Positions 21,160 through 30,316 of a DNA stretch of 64,000 bases are shown piece by piece. The stretch spans positions 3,123,001 through 3,187,000 of the forward strand of contig NZ_LS483470.1 in assembly GCF_900478135.1 (NCBI RefSeq). Direction: 5' to 3'. The position numbers and the translations under genes were made by a program. The notes under the pieces were generated by a model. The model was not told the origin of the DNA. It saw nothing but the letters and a program-made list of their open reading frames with translations, and did not search any database. This DNA is from Leminorella richardii. Its GTDB lineage: Bacteria > Pseudomonadota > Gammaproteobacteria > Enterobacterales > Enterobacteriaceae. Position 1 is the first letter of the stretch. Each line of letters starts with the position of its first letter.

Positions 21160-22597
21160 CGTTATTCTGCCGCTTCTCGCCTATCTTTTTCTGGTGTTTG
21201 GCCTGTCTATCTATGCCTATCTCAAACGCCAGAAAGGCAATTTTCTTAACGATTACTTCATCGGCGACCGCTCGATGGGCGGATTTATTCTGGCCATGAC
21301 GCTGACCGCAACTTACATCAGCGCCAGCTCGTTTATCGGCGGGCCGGGCGCGGCCTATAAGTACGGGCTGGGCTGGGTGCTGCTGGCGATGATCCAGCTA
21401 CCTGCGGTCTGGCTTTCTTTGGGCGTGCTGGGTAAGAAGTTCGCTATTCTGGCGCGGCGCTACAACGCGGTCACCCTTAACGACGTGCTCTACGCCCGCT
21501 ATAAGAGCAAAGCGCTGGTCTGGTTCGCCAGTATCAGCCTGCTGTTGGCCTTTATTGGCGCCATGACCGTACAGTTTATCGGCGGCGCGCGGCTGCTGGA
21601 AACCGCCGCCGGAGTGCCCTACGACATCGGCCTGCTAATTTTCGGTGCCACTATTGCCGCGTATACCGCTTTCGGCGGTTTTCGCGCCAGCGTGCTAAAT
21701 GACGCACTACAGGGCGTCGTTATGCTGGTGGGTGCAATTCTACTGTTGGTCGCCGTTATCTATGCAGCGGGCGGCCTAGGCTCTGCTGTCGACAAACTGG
21801 AAGCTATCGATCCAAAGCTGCTTTCCGCGACGGGTGCTGACGACTTTCTTTCCCTGCCGTTTATGGCTTCGTTCTGGATCCTCGTCTGCTTTGGCGTTAT
21901 CGGCCTACCGCACACCGCAGTGCGCTGTATCGCCTACAAGGACAGCAAAGCGGTGCACCGCGGCATTATCATCGGCACGGTTATCGTCGCCATTTTGATG
22001 TTTACTATGCACTTGGCAGGCGCTCTGGGCCGCGCCGTGATGCCGGGCATGACCATTCCCGATCAGGTGATCCCGGCGCTGATGATTAAAGTGCTGCCTC
22101 CCGTCGCCGCAGGGATTTTCCTTGCCGCGCCGCTGGCCGCCATTATGTCGACGATTAACGCACAGCTGCTGCAGGCTTCTGCCACGCTGGTAAAAGACCT
22201 CTACCTCAGCCTAAAGCCGGAACAGATGAAAAACGATCGCCGGCTAGCCAGAATCTCAAGCTGGGTCACGTTTATTCTGGGACTGCTGCTTATTCTCGCC
22301 GCCTGGCGACCGCCGGAAATGATCATCTGGTGGAACCTGCTGGCGTTTGGCGGGCTGGAAGCCGTGTTCCTGTGGCCGCTGGTGCTTGGGCTTTACTGGG
22401 AGCGGGCGAACGCCTACGGCGCACTGTGTTCCATGGTGTGTGGCGCAGTCTGCTACGCGGTAATGGCGACGCTAGGTCTGTCCTTCTACGGACTGCATCC
22501 CATTGTGCCCTCGCTGGCACTGGGAATTATCACTTTCCTGATCGGCAACGTAGTGGGAGAGCGCAGCGCGCATCCTTCCGCCGTCAGTTTAAAATAA
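21149..22597 (+). CDS. panF: Sodium/pantothenate symporter
   Basis: A 482-residue sodium:solute symporter of the SSS family with about 13 membrane helices, matching E. coli PanF (483 aa). Signature segments include [27 protein letters not shown] at the unwound first helix and [14 protein letters not shown]. It imports pantothenate for coenzyme A synthesis. It is translationally coupled to yhdT and followed by prmA after 10 nt. Confidence 0.95.
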   Translation: MQLDVILPLLAYLFLVFGLSIYAYLKRQKGNFLNDYFIGDRSMGGFILAMTLTATYISASSFIGGPGAAYKYGLGWVLLAMIQLPAVWLSLGVLGKKFAILARRYNAVTLNDVLYARYKSKALVWFASISLLLAFIGAMTVQFIGGARLLETAAGVPYDIGLLIFGATIAAYTAFGGFRASVLNDALQGVVMLVGAILLLVAVIYAAGGLGSAVDKLEAIDPKLLSATGADDFLSLPFMASFWILVCFGVIGLPHTAVRCIAYKDSKAVHRGIIIGTVIVAILMFTMHLAGALGRAVMPGMTIPDQVIPALMIKVLPPVAAGIFLAAPLAAIMSTINAQLLQASATLVKDLYLSLKPEQMKNDRRLARISSWVTFILGLLLILAAWRPPEMIIWWNLLAFGGLEAVFLWPLVLGLYWERANAYGALCSMVCGAVCYAVMATLGLSFYGLHPIVPSLALGIITFLIGNVVGERSAHPSAVSLK

Positions 22598-22607
22598 GAG
22601 AAACGCT

Positions 22608-23492
22608 ATGCCCTGGATACAGTTAAAGTTAAACACCTCTGGCGACAAGGCCGAAGACATCGGCGATGCGCTGGTGGAAAGCGGTTCCGTCTCCGTCACC
22701 TTTCAGGATACTCACGACGTGCCGGTTTTTGAACCGCTGCCGGGGGAAACCCGCCTGTGGGGCGATACTGACGTCATCGGCCTGTATGATGCCGAAACCG
22801 ACATGAAAAGCGTCGTCGCTATGCTGGAACAGCATCCTCTGTTCGGCACAGGATTTGCTCATAAGATTGAACAGCTGGAAGACAAAGACTGGGAGCGGGA
22901 GTGGATGGACAACTTCCACCCTATGCGCTTCGGCGAACGCCTGTGGATCTGCCCCAGCTGGCGCGAAGTGCCCGATAAAAACGCCGTTAACGTCATGCTT
23001 GACCCCGGTCTGGCTTTCGGCACCGGAACCCACCCAACGACTGCCCTGTGCCTGCAATGGCTTGACGGACTGGATCTGGCGGGTAAAACCGTGATCGACT
23101 TCGGCTGCGGTTCCGGCATTCTGGCCATCGCTGCCCTTAAGCTGGGTGCAGCCAAAGCCATAGGTATCGATATCGATCCGCAGGCGATACTCGCCAGCCG
23201 TGATAATGCGGAACGCAACGGCGTTGCAGAGCGCCTAGAGCTCTATCTGCCAAAAGATCAGCCCAGCGACCTGCGCGCAGACGTCGTCGTGGCTAACATT
23301 CTCGCCGGGCCGTTAAGAGAGCTGGCGCCGCTGATTAGCCAACTGCCAAATGCCGAAGGGCATCTGGGGCTGTCGGGAATTCTCGCCTCACAGGCGCAGG
23401 ACGTCTGTGCCGCCTACGAAGGACTCTTTACGCTGGATCCGGTAGCGGAAAATGCGGAATGGTGCCGCATAACGGGTGTCAGAAAAGCCTGA
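22608..23492 (+). CDS. prmA: Ribosomal protein L11 methyltransferase
   Basis: A 294-residue SAM-dependent methyltransferase that trimethylates L11 at several amino groups. The N-terminal substrate-recognition domain (MPWIQLKLN start) precedes the Rossmann domain with [15 protein letters not shown] for SAM binding and the NILAGPL catalytic-pocket motif. Length and order panF-prmA match E. coli. Confidence 0.96.
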   Translation: MPWIQLKLNTSGDKAEDIGDALVESGSVSVTFQDTHDVPVFEPLPGETRLWGDTDVIGLYDAETDMKSVVAMLEQHPLFGTGFAHKIEQLEDKDWEREWMDNFHPMRFGERLWICPSWREVPDKNAVNVMLDPGLAFGTGTHPTTALCLQWLDGLDLAGKTVIDFGCGSGILAIAALKLGAAKAIGIDIDPQAILASRDNAERNGVAERLELYLPKDQPSDLRADVVVANILAGPLRELAPLISQLPNAEGHLGLSGILASQAQDVCAAYEGLFTLDPVAENAEWCRITGVRKA

Positions 23493-23683
23493 CAGAAACC
23501 TTTAACACGTCAACAGGCCGCCTCTCGCACAACACGTGTCGTTAACAAAAGAGGCGAGCTGTAGCAAAAAGTTTTACTGAATAAACGAAACACAACTTAT
23601 TGTAAAATAAATGAAAGATATTGCGCATCACGATCGGGGTCAGGTTTCTTTGATTTTAGTCGATAATTGTTCAAAGTTTGGCC

Positions 23684-23712
23684 TTTCATCTGAACCAAAA
23701 AATGCGTAATAT
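23684..23712 (+). promoter_or_regulatory. dusB-fis promoter with GC-rich discriminator
   Basis: A TTTCAT -35 (23684-23689), 17-bp spacer and TAATAT -10 (23707-23712) are followed by an ACGCGCCC discriminator. This arrangement closely resembles the E. coli fis promoter, which is growth-rate and stringently controlled through its GC discriminator and repressed by Fis. The AT-rich DNA just upstream is consistent with Fis/IHF sites. Confidence 0.8.
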
Positions 23713-23750
23713 ACGCGCCCTTGCAGATACATATGGTCGTTTGACTATCC

Positions 23751-24758
23751 ATGCGCATTGGTAATCTTGAGTTGACAAATCGTTTAATTGCCGCCCCTAT
23801 GGCGGGAATTACGGATCGCCCGTTTAGAACGCTATGCCACTCGATGGGTGCCGGAATGACGGTATCTGAGATGCTCTCTTCCAATCCGGATGTGTGGCGA
23901 ACCGATAAGTCAAAGCTGCGTATGGTTCACTTTGATGAGCCCGGCATTCGGGCAGTGCAAATCGCCGGGTGTGACCCTGACGATATGGCGCAGGCCGCAC
24001 GCATCAACGTGGAAAACGGCGCTCAGTTGATAGACATCAACATGGGGTGCCCGGCCAAAAAGGTTAACCGCAAGCTGGCGGGATCTGCACTGTTGCAGTA
24101 TCCAGAGCTTATCGGGCGGATTCTCCGAGCCGTCGTCAACGCTGTTGACGTTCCGGTCACGTTGAAAACCCGCACAGGCTGGGATCCCGAGCAGCGCAAC
24201 TGCATTGAGATAGCCCAGCTTGCTGAACGCTGCGGTATTCAGGCCATTACGATTCACGGCCGCACGCGCCACTGCCTGTTTAACGGTGAAGCGGAATACG
24301 ACAGCATTAAGGCTGTAAAACAGAATGTCGGTATCCCCGTTATCGCTAACGGAGATATCACTGACCCGCATAAAGCCAGAGCCGTACTGGACTACACCGG
24401 AGCTGACGCTCTGATGATTGGCCGGGCCGCTCAGGGAAGACCTTGGATCTTCCGGGAAATCCAGCATTACCTGGACACAGGGGAAGTGCTTCCACCTATG
24501 CCGCTGCAGGAGGTGGAGCGTTTGTTAACTGCGCACGTGAGCGCCCTGCACGACTTTTACGGGTCGGTTAAAGGGCTTCGCATCGCACGTAAGCACGTTT
24601 CCTGGTATTTACAGGAGCACGTCCCCAACGACCAGTTCCGACGGTCCTTCAACGCCATTGACGATGCCGATGAGCAACTCGATGCATTGAGGGCATATTT
24701 TGAAATTTTGCCTAACCAGATAGAAGAGCTAACAGAACCATGTTCGAACAACGCGTAA
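23751..24758 (+). CDS. dusB: tRNA-dihydrouridine synthase B
   Basis: A 335-residue FMN enzyme that reduces uridine to dihydrouridine in the tRNA D-loop. The [12 protein letters not shown] start, [20 protein letters not shown] with catalytic Cys100, the ITIHGRTR motif and ANGDITDP are all present. E. coli DusB has 321 aa; here the C-terminus is about 14 residues longer and overlaps fis by 19 nt. It forms the dusB-fis operon. Confidence 0.95.
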   Translation: MRIGNLELTNRLIAAPMAGITDRPFRTLCHSMGAGMTVSEMLSSNPDVWRTDKSKLRMVHFDEPGIRAVQIAGCDPDDMAQAARINVENGAQLIDINMGCPAKKVNRKLAGSALLQYPELIGRILRAVVNAVDVPVTLKTRTGWDPEQRNCIEIAQLAERCGIQAITIHGRTRHCLFNGEAEYDSIKAVKQNVGIPVIANGDITDPHKARAVLDYTGADALMIGRAAQGRPWIFREIQHYLDTGEVLPPMPLQEVERLLTAHVSALHDFYGSVKGLRIARKHVSWYLQEHVPNDQFRRSFNAIDDADEQLDALRAYFEILPNQIEELTEPCSNNA

Positions 24759-25036
24759 ATTCTGATGTATTAACTGTCGCTACCGTCAACTCACAGGATC
24801 AAATCACGCAGAAGCCTCTGCGCGACTCCGTCAAACAGGCTTTAAAGAACTACTTTGCTCAGCTTAACGGTCAAGACGTTAACGATCTTTATGAACTGGT
24901 TCTGGCTGAAGTAGAACAGCCACTGCTGGATATGGTGATGCAGTACACCCGCGGTAACCAAACCCGCGCTGCGACCATGATGGGCATCAACCGCGGTACG
25001 CTGCGCAAGAAGCTTAAAAAATACGGCATGAACTAA
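24740..25036 (+). CDS. fis: DNA-binding protein Fis
   Basis: A 98-residue nucleoid protein that appears identical or nearly so to E. coli Fis. The N-terminal beta-hairpin region is followed by dimerisation helices and the C-terminal helix-turn-helix ([21 protein letters not shown]). Fis activates rRNA and tRNA promoters and bends DNA at many sites. The start lies inside the end of dusB; a terminator follows. Confidence 0.98.
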   Translation: MFEQRVNSDVLTVATVNSQDQITQKPLRDSVKQALKNYFAQLNGQDVNDLYELVLAEVEQPLLDMVMQYTRGNQTRAATMMGINRGTLRKKLKKYGMN

Positions 25037-25061
25037 GATTCCCCGTAGCCTTTTATGAAAG

Positions 25062-25089
25062 CGCCTGCCGGAAACGGCGGGCGTTTTTA
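25062..25089 (+). terminator. Intrinsic terminator after fis
   Basis: A 9-bp stem (CGCCTGCCG with CGGCGGGCG, one G-U pair) and GAAA tetraloop, followed by TTTTTAT, 25 nt after the fis stop. Confidence 0.9.
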
Positions 25090-25180
25090 TTGAGTGTTAG
25101 CCTCCCCCGACAGCCTGCCAAAAAGCTCTTATCCTCCCCTCTTAAAATCAACTAAAATATTTACACAAAATTAACAAAAA

Positions 25181-25197
25181 GATATCATTCTCATTCG
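25181..25197. promoter_or_regulatory. Candidate Fur box upstream of the PepSY gene
   Basis: The minus-strand reading contains GAATGAGAATGATATC, two GAATGA hexamers followed by TATC. This resembles the three-hexamer GATAAT arrangement of Fur sites. It lies 50 bp upstream of a PepSY/iron-type membrane protein gene, fitting iron repression. It is not a perfect match to the 19-bp consensus. Confidence 0.5.
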
Positions 25198-25246
25198 TTT
25201 CATTTGCTTCGCGTCAGGGATGCGCGCCTATTGCAGTGGAGATCCC

Positions 25247-26629
25247 ATGACCCACACCCAGCCCCCATCAGCGCTGCTGGACCTTATTCGCCGCCTACAT
25301 TTTTACATCGGTCTGTTTGTTGCACCTTTTATTTTTATCGCCGCTCTGACCGGAACGCTGTACGTTCTGACCCCGCAGCTAGAAAGCTGGATCTACGCCG
25401 AGGCGCTGGAAGTTGAACCACAGGGTGAAGCCAATCCGCTGTCTGATCAAATCGCTTCCGCGCGTGAATACGCTGGGCAAAGCGCCAGAATTTATGCCGT
25501 TCGCCCCGCCCCAGAGGCGACTGACACCACACGCGTACAGTTTACCGCCCCTACCCTCGGCGAGTCTGAATCCCGAGCCATTTTTATCGACCCGTATACG
25601 CTGGCGGTAAAAGGCGATATGGCGGTCTACGGCACCAGCGGCATTTTACCCCTGAGAACAGCTATCGATCGACTGCACCGCGATCTACTGCTGGGAAGCG
25701 TCGGCAGAAACTACAGCGAACTGGCCGCCTCCTGGCTTTGGATCGCCGCGCTCGGTGGGTTACTTCTATGGTGGACGTCTCGCCCGCGCCGTAAAGTCCG
25801 TCAGGTCAAAGGCGCTTCGGCAAAGACCCGGCATCGCCACGTAGTAACAGGAATCACTCTTTCGCTTGGCCTGCTGTTCTTTTCTGCCACGGGGTTAACC
25901 TGGTCTCAGTGGGCGGGAAGCAATATTGACAGCCTGCGCATGCAGCTCGGCTGGCTCACGCCGCAGGTTAACGTGACGCTGGCTAAAATGCCGCAGACTG
26001 CTCCCCACGCAGAGCATGCTCACCACTCGATGACAGGGAACTCCGCCACAAAAGAAGGCAATGCGCCCGATGCCGACTGGGACAGCGTACTTGCCTCTGC
26101 CCGAAGCGCGGGTCTAGGTGCAGCAAAGCTTGAAGTACGCCAGCCCAAAAACGACCGCAGCGCCTGGACAGTAACAGAAATCGATCGCAGCTGGCCAACG
26201 CGGGTAGATGCCGTATCCATTCACCCGGACGGATTTACCCTCGTCGATCGAGTGAAATTTAAAGACTTCCCTCTGATTGCTAAGCTGACCCGCTGGGGCG
26301 TTGACGCCCACATGGGCGTGCTTTTCGGTTTAGCCAACCAGCTGCTGCTAGCGGCGTTCGGCACGGGGCTCTGTGCGCTTATCGTCTTTGGCTACCGCAT
26401 GTGGTGGCTTCGCCGTCCAAGAATGCAGGACAGCGCTCCTAGCCGTACTTTACTGTCGGCCTGGTGGCGGCTGCCTCGCTATCAGAAAGTGCTAAGCCCG
26501 ATAGCCGCTGCGGCACTGGGCTATGCCCTTCCTGCGATGGGTATAAGCCTGCTCGCCTTTTTACTGGTCGATCTGGCGCGCTGGAAAATGCGCGACGAAC
26601 AGACATCAAGCTCGCTTCAAACACCCTAG
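25247..26629 (+). CDS. PepSY-domain iron-uptake-type inner-membrane protein (PiuB-like)
   Basis: A 460-residue protein with four to five membrane helices and large periplasmic loops. The first helix region (HFYIGLFVAPFIFIAALTGTLYVL) and the DRLHRDLLLG and WLWIAALGGLLLWW segments are typical of PepSY-associated TM proteins that work with TonB-dependent siderophore receptors. A His-rich patch (APHAEHAHHSM, about residue 255) could bind metal. The ATG at 25247 has GGAG 5 nt upstream and is preferred over a GTG or other start nine codons earlier. A possible Fur box supports iron regulation. Confidence 0.85.
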   Translation: MTHTQPPSALLDLIRRLHFYIGLFVAPFIFIAALTGTLYVLTPQLESWIYAEALEVEPQGEANPLSDQIASAREYAGQSARIYAVRPAPEATDTTRVQFTAPTLGESESRAIFIDPYTLAVKGDMAVYGTSGILPLRTAIDRLHRDLLLGSVGRNYSELAASWLWIAALGGLLLWWTSRPRRKVRQVKGASAKTRHRHVVTGITLSLGLLFFSATGLTWSQWAGSNIDSLRMQLGWLTPQVNVTLAKMPQTAPHAEHAHHSMTGNSATKEGNAPDADWDSVLASARSAGLGAAKLEVRQPKNDRSAWTVTEIDRSWPTRVDAVSIHPDGFTLVDRVKFKDFPLIAKLTRWGVDAHMGVLFGLANQLLLAAFGTGLCALIVFGYRMWWLRRPRMQDSAPSRTLLSAWWRLPRYQKVLSPIAAAALGYALPAMGISLLAFLLVDLARWKMRDEQTSSSLQTP

Positions 26630-26704
26630 GCACTGTAGGCGTCTTGCATATGACGCCCTGCTGCCGTAAGGTACCACGCACAAACATCAAGGATGAAAGA
26701 CACC

Positions 26705-27259
26705 ATGGAAAATGAGCTACCGCTGTTTGCCTACGCTGCCCCGCTGGCTGCTGTTCTGGGCGTGATTCTGCTGGTCTGGTGTGTGAAAAAGCTAGGGAGG
26801 ATTATTTTCCCAAAAACGCGAATCCTCTTTTCCAGCAGCGAGGAAAAAACCGTTACTTTACCGGCTCCAGGGCGCTATGTGATTTCTGTTGTCTTCCCGA
26901 TGCGCGCCGTTTTTATTGGTGTGTCCCACTATTCCGCCAGCTTTAGCATAGAACACCTCACGCGTTCTCAGGCTGTGGCATACCACCACTACAGTCGACT
27001 GAACCTCTTTCGCGTTCAGCGTTCCGATATGCGGGGCAACAAGTCGATGCCTTTAGGCGATTTTGAATGTGAAGAAGTGGGAGATTACCGCATTGTCTGT
27101 ACAACACCGGAGAGCATTCGTTCCGACTTTTCCCTGGAAGTTTCCAACTACACTTCCCCACTGTCTCTGATGGGCTTCATTCCCCTAACAATACTGGCCT
27201 TCGGTATGACAGTTGGTGGAATTATTGTATCGCTGGCGATATTTACTGGGCGAATCTAG
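26705..27259 (+). CDS. Hypothetical protein with N- and C-terminal membrane helices
   Basis: A 184-residue protein not recognised. A hydrophobic segment at about 7-25 and another at about 155-180 bracket a soluble, strand-rich middle containing ALPAPGRYVISVV-like beta elements. The in-frame ATG at 26693 is possible, but AAGG abuts it, so the ATG at 26705 is preferred. It lies 75 bp after the PepSY gene in the same direction and could share its transcript. Confidence 0.6.
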   Translation: MENELPLFAYAAPLAAVLGVILLVWCVKKLGRIIFPKTRILFSSSEEKTVTLPAPGRYVISVVFPMRAVFIGVSHYSASFSIEHLTRSQAVAYHHYSRLNLFRVQRSDMRGNKSMPLGDFECEEVGDYRIVCTTPESIRSDFSLEVSNYTSPLSLMGFIPLTILAFGMTVGGIIVSLAIFTGRI

Positions 27260-27358
27260 CCCGTAAACGACATCGGCCTTCGCTGCGTTTTTTATCTTCC
27301 CTGTTTCCGGCTTCATCTATACTTACTGTACGCCCACTCGTGGCAGTCGGAGGTTATC

Positions 27359-27514
27359 ATGATGACGCTCTCATTCTTTCGCGCTAACGTAATCGGTTTT
27401 GCGATCTGTTCGCTCCCTACGTTATCGAATAGCTGTGCGCCCAAAAATACAGAGCATCCACCAAAACCGACGCTTAAAGAGAAGACTAAGCCGGAGAAAC
27501 CATCCAGCGTTTAG
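27359..27514 (+). CDS. Small hypothetical ORF with a strong ribosome site
   Basis: A 51-codon reading frame that starts ATGATG, 5 nt after a perfect GGAGG. The product has a hydrophobic N-terminus, a Cys at residue 26 in LSNSCAP, and a Lys/Pro-rich tail (KEKTKPEKPSSV). It may be a very small lipoprotein, but the residues before Cys26 fit the lipobox poorly. Not recognised; support is mainly the ribosome site. Confidence 0.4.
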   Translation: MMTLSFFRANVIGFAICSLPTLSNSCAPKNTEHPPKPTLKEKTKPEKPSSV

Positions 27515-27587
27515 GCTTGGCGTTCAGCATAGATCTAGCTTTTCATTTTCTAAGACGAATACCGGTCTCTGTTTAGTTCCTATTACT

Positions 27588-27767
27588 CTAATGATGAGTC
27601 AACAGAAAGTAGATAAACCAGCCTACCAACAGACTACAGCCAAACAAAACAGCAAATAACAGCGTTCGCCCAAAGCTATGCTGCCCGTTCATTTTTAATG
27701 AGACATTCCACAAGGCAATCACCAAGCAGCAGAAAATAAAAATCAGCGGAATACCAATAAATCCCAT
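27588..27767 (-). CDS. Small two-helix membrane protein, hypothetical
   Basis: A 59-residue reading frame. Two clear hydrophobic segments (residues about 4-20 and 36-55) are joined by a short polar loop (NVSLKMNGQHSFGRT). An AGGA ribosome site lies 9 nt upstream of the ATG. It ends 208 bp before the ygiQ 3' end on the same strand. No homologue is recognised; it looks like a real small inner-membrane protein. Confidence 0.6.
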   Translation of the reverse strand: MGFIGIPLIFIFCCLVIALWNVSLKMNGQHSFGRTLLFAVLFGCSLLVGWFIYFLLTHH

Positions 27768-27795
27768 ATGTTTACTTCCTTTCTACTGTTCGCGT

Positions 27796-29964
27796 TTAAC
27801 TGCGCTTCTTTTTACTCTGTTCACCCGCCGAGCGCTGATGCGCTATCGGCGTATGCTTAGTCAACGCAGGCCGGGTATTTCGCTGACCACGGCGCGCAGC
27901 GCGCTGCTCTTCAATGGTTGCCGCAGGCACCAGGCACTCGCGGCGGCTGCCTATCAGGTGTTTAAGCCCCATTTCTTCCAGCGCGGTGCGGATCGCCGGC
28001 CAGTTAGCCGGGTCGTGATAGCGCAGCAGCGCTTTCTGCAAGCGACGCTGGCGATCGCCCTTAGGCACCGCTACGTCTTCGCTTTTATAGTCCACTTTCC
28101 CCAGCGGGTTTTTGCCGGTGTAATACATAGTGGTTGAGTTGGCCAGCGGTGACGGATAGAAGTTCTGCACCTGATCCAGACGGAAACGGTGCTTTTTCAG
28201 CCACAGCGCCAGATTGACCATGTCTTCGTCGGTAGTACCCGGGTGAGCAGAGATAAAGTACGGGATCAGATACTGCTCTTTGCCCGCCTGCTTTGAATAG
28301 GCGTCGAACAGCTCTTTAAAGCGGTCATAGCTGCCCATGCCCGGCTTCATCATTTTTGACAACGGCCCCCGCTCGGTATGCTCCGGTGCGATCTTTAGAT
28401 AGCCGCCCACGTGGTGAGTCGCCAATTCCTTAATATAGCGAGGATCCTGCACCGCCAAGTCATACCGCACCCCGGAGGCAATCAGGATCTTCTTGATACC
28501 CTTCAGCGCCCTCGCCCGTCGATAGAGCTTAATCGTCGGCTCGTGGTTGGTGTCCATATGCTGACAGATTTCCGGATAGACGCAGGAGGCGCGGCGGCAG
28601 GTCTGTTCTGCCTTCGGCGACTGGCAGCGCAGCATGTACATGTTGGCTGTCGGCCCGCCAAGGTCGGAGATAATCCCGGTAAAGCCCGGCACGGTGTCGC
28701 GAATGGCCTCGATCTCGCGCACAATGGAGTCTTCCGAGCGGCTTTGAATGATCCGCCCTTCGTGCTCGGTAATAGAGCAGAACGAACAGCCGCCGTAGCA
28801 GCCGCGCATAATATTGATCGAAAAACGGATCATTTCGTAGGCGGGAAGCCGTGAGCCTTCATAGGCCGGATGAGGCACCCGCTGGAAAGGCAATCCGAAT
28901 ACGCTGTCCATCTCTTCCGTCGACAGTGGGATCGCCGGAGGGTTAATCCAGATATAGCGGTCGCCGTGCTTTTGCAGCAGCGCTCTGGCGCAGCCGGGGT
29001 TGGTTTCGTGGTGAAGAATGCGCGACGCGTGCGCATACATCACTTTGTCGTTTTTGACCTTTTCATAGGAAGGCAGCAGCACATAGGTTTTTTCCCACGG
29101 CTTGGGCTTCGCGGGCTGAACCACTACCTCTTTGGCCTTGGGCTGCCTTTCTGGGGCAAACGGGCTGTCATCGTCAACACAGGGTAGATCGTCACCGTAG
29201 GGATGAGGAATCGGATCAATGCGCCCCGGCTTGTCCAGCCGCGTTGAGTCAACACCTGACCAGCCCGGCAGAGGCCCTTTAGCCATAATCGCCGTATTAC
29301 GGATGTCTTTGATTGCCTCAATCGGCTCGCCGGCCGCCAAACGGTGTGCCAGCTCCACCAGCGGGCGCTCGCCGTTGCCGTAAATCAGCATGTCCGCCTT
29401 GGCGTCCATCAGCACCGAACGACGCACGGTATCTGACCAGTAGTCATAGTGGGCGATGCGCCTCAGGCTGGCTTCAATCCCCCCCAGCACGACCGGCACG
29501 TCTTTATAGGCCTCTTTACAGCGCTGGCTGTACACCAGCGTGGCGCGGTCAGGCCGCTTGCCGCCGATATTATCCGGCGTATAGGCATCGTCGTGGCGCA
29601 TGCGGCGATCGGCGGTATAGCGGTTAATCATCGAATCCATGTTGCCCGCCGTAACGCCAAAAAACAGGTTCGGCTTGCCCAAGCGCATAAAGTCTTCTTT
29701 ATTCGTCCAGTCCGGCTGGGCGATGATGCCAACGCGAAAGCCCTGTGCTTCTAGCATACGGCCGATAATTGCCATGCCAAAGCTGGGATGATCAACATAG
29801 GCATCCCCCGTCACCACAATCACGTCACAGCTGTCCCAGCCTAGCGTATCCATCTCCTCTCGGGACATGGGCAAAAACGGCGCGGTGCCAAAACACTCCG
29901 CCCAATAGGGCGTATAGGAAAACAGCGAGCGCTCTGGCTGGATCAGACTTACGGGGGTGTTCAT
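27796..29964 (-). CDS. ygiQ: Radical SAM protein YgiQ (UPF0313)
   Basis: A 722-residue radical SAM enzyme of unknown reaction. The N-terminal B12-binding-like region contains [17 protein letters not shown]. The 4Fe-4S motif is CYGGCSFC (CxxxCxxC) near residue 390, followed by [13 protein letters not shown]. The C-terminus is basic and low-complexity, as in homologues. Likely monocistronic. Confidence 0.93.
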   Translation of the reverse strand: MNTPVSLIQPERSLFSYTPYWAECFGTAPFLPMSREEMDTLGWDSCDVIVVTGDAYVDHPSFGMAIIGRMLEAQGFRVGIIAQPDWTNKEDFMRLGKPNLFFGVTAGNMDSMINRYTADRRMRHDDAYTPDNIGGKRPDRATLVYSQRCKEAYKDVPVVLGGIEASLRRIAHYDYWSDTVRRSVLMDAKADMLIYGNGERPLVELAHRLAAGEPIEAIKDIRNTAIMAKGPLPGWSGVDSTRLDKPGRIDPIPHPYGDDLPCVDDDSPFAPERQPKAKEVVVQPAKPKPWEKTYVLLPSYEKVKNDKVMYAHASRILHHETNPGCARALLQKHGDRYIWINPPAIPLSTEEMDSVFGLPFQRVPHPAYEGSRLPAYEMIRFSINIMRGCYGGCSFCSITEHEGRIIQSRSEDSIVREIEAIRDTVPGFTGIISDLGGPTANMYMLRCQSPKAEQTCRRASCVYPEICQHMDTNHEPTIKLYRRARALKGIKKILIASGVRYDLAVQDPRYIKELATHHVGGYLKIAPEHTERGPLSKMMKPGMGSYDRFKELFDAYSKQAGKEQYLIPYFISAHPGTTDEDMVNLALWLKKHRFRLDQVQNFYPSPLANSTTMYYTGKNPLGKVDYKSEDVAVPKGDRQRRLQKALLRYHDPANWPAIRTALEEMGLKHLIGSRRECLVPAATIEEQRAARRGQRNTRPALTKHTPIAHQRSAGEQSKKKRS

Positions 29965-30120
29965 AGGGGGTTCTTCACTATTTAATCGGGATTACATTTA
30001 TTGGGACGACGTCTATTAGGATAACGACGCAGCGCCGGGATTATACCCGTTTCCCCGCGCCAAGAGTGAAGAAATTTTCAGCAGCTATTTTTGAGACCCA
30101 GGTAATAAAACGCGAAATCC

Positions 30121-30134
30121 TTGCTCTGCATCAA
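30121..30134. promoter_or_regulatory. FNR-like binding site upstream of nrdD
   Basis: TTGCT-CTGC-ATCAA matches the TTGAT-N4-ATCAA FNR consensus at 9 of 10 positions. It lies upstream of the NrdR boxes. Anaerobic induction of nrdDG by FNR is established in E. coli. Confidence 0.7.
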
Positions 30135-30159
30135 ACAAACGCGCTTTCATTTGTGGCAG

Positions 30160-30175
30160 ATACCATATATAGTGC
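30160..30175. promoter_or_regulatory. NrdR box 1
   Basis: ATACCATATATAGTGC matches the ACACWATATATWGTGT consensus at most positions, including the core and the GTG half. It pairs with the box at 30192-30207. Confidence 0.8.
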
Positions 30176-30191
30176 TTACATTAAAAACACA

Positions 30192-30207
30192 CACCTACAT
30201 ATAGTGA
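30192..30207. promoter_or_regulatory. NrdR box 2
   Basis: CACCTACATATAGTGA fits the NrdR consensus at the C4, TATAGTG and central positions. It lies 32 bp (three helical turns) from box 1, the usual tandem spacing for NrdR repression of nrd operons. Confidence 0.78.
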
Positions 30208-30235
30208 TTTTATCCACCTTTCATCCACAAGATCT

Positions 30236-30254
30236 CCCCTGCAAAGCGGGGTTT
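30236..30254 (+). terminator. Terminator-like hairpin in the nrdD leader
   Basis: CCCC-T-GC-AAA-GC-GGGG with one bulged base, then TTTT, lies about 60 bp before the nrdD start. It could attenuate read-through, but the stem is short. Confidence 0.35.
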
Positions 30255-30316
30255 TGCTGTGGATAACTTGGAATAACGTAGTAAAAACCGTTAACTGATT
30301 GTCGAAGGAGCCAATA

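Larger units (their letters stand above)
29965..30316. other. nrdDG control region
   Basis: A 352-bp spacer between divergent ygiQ and nrdD. It contains an FNR-like site, two NrdR boxes 32 bp apart and a small terminator-like hairpin (separate entries). The part nearest ygiQ shows nothing distinctive. Confidence 0.7.
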
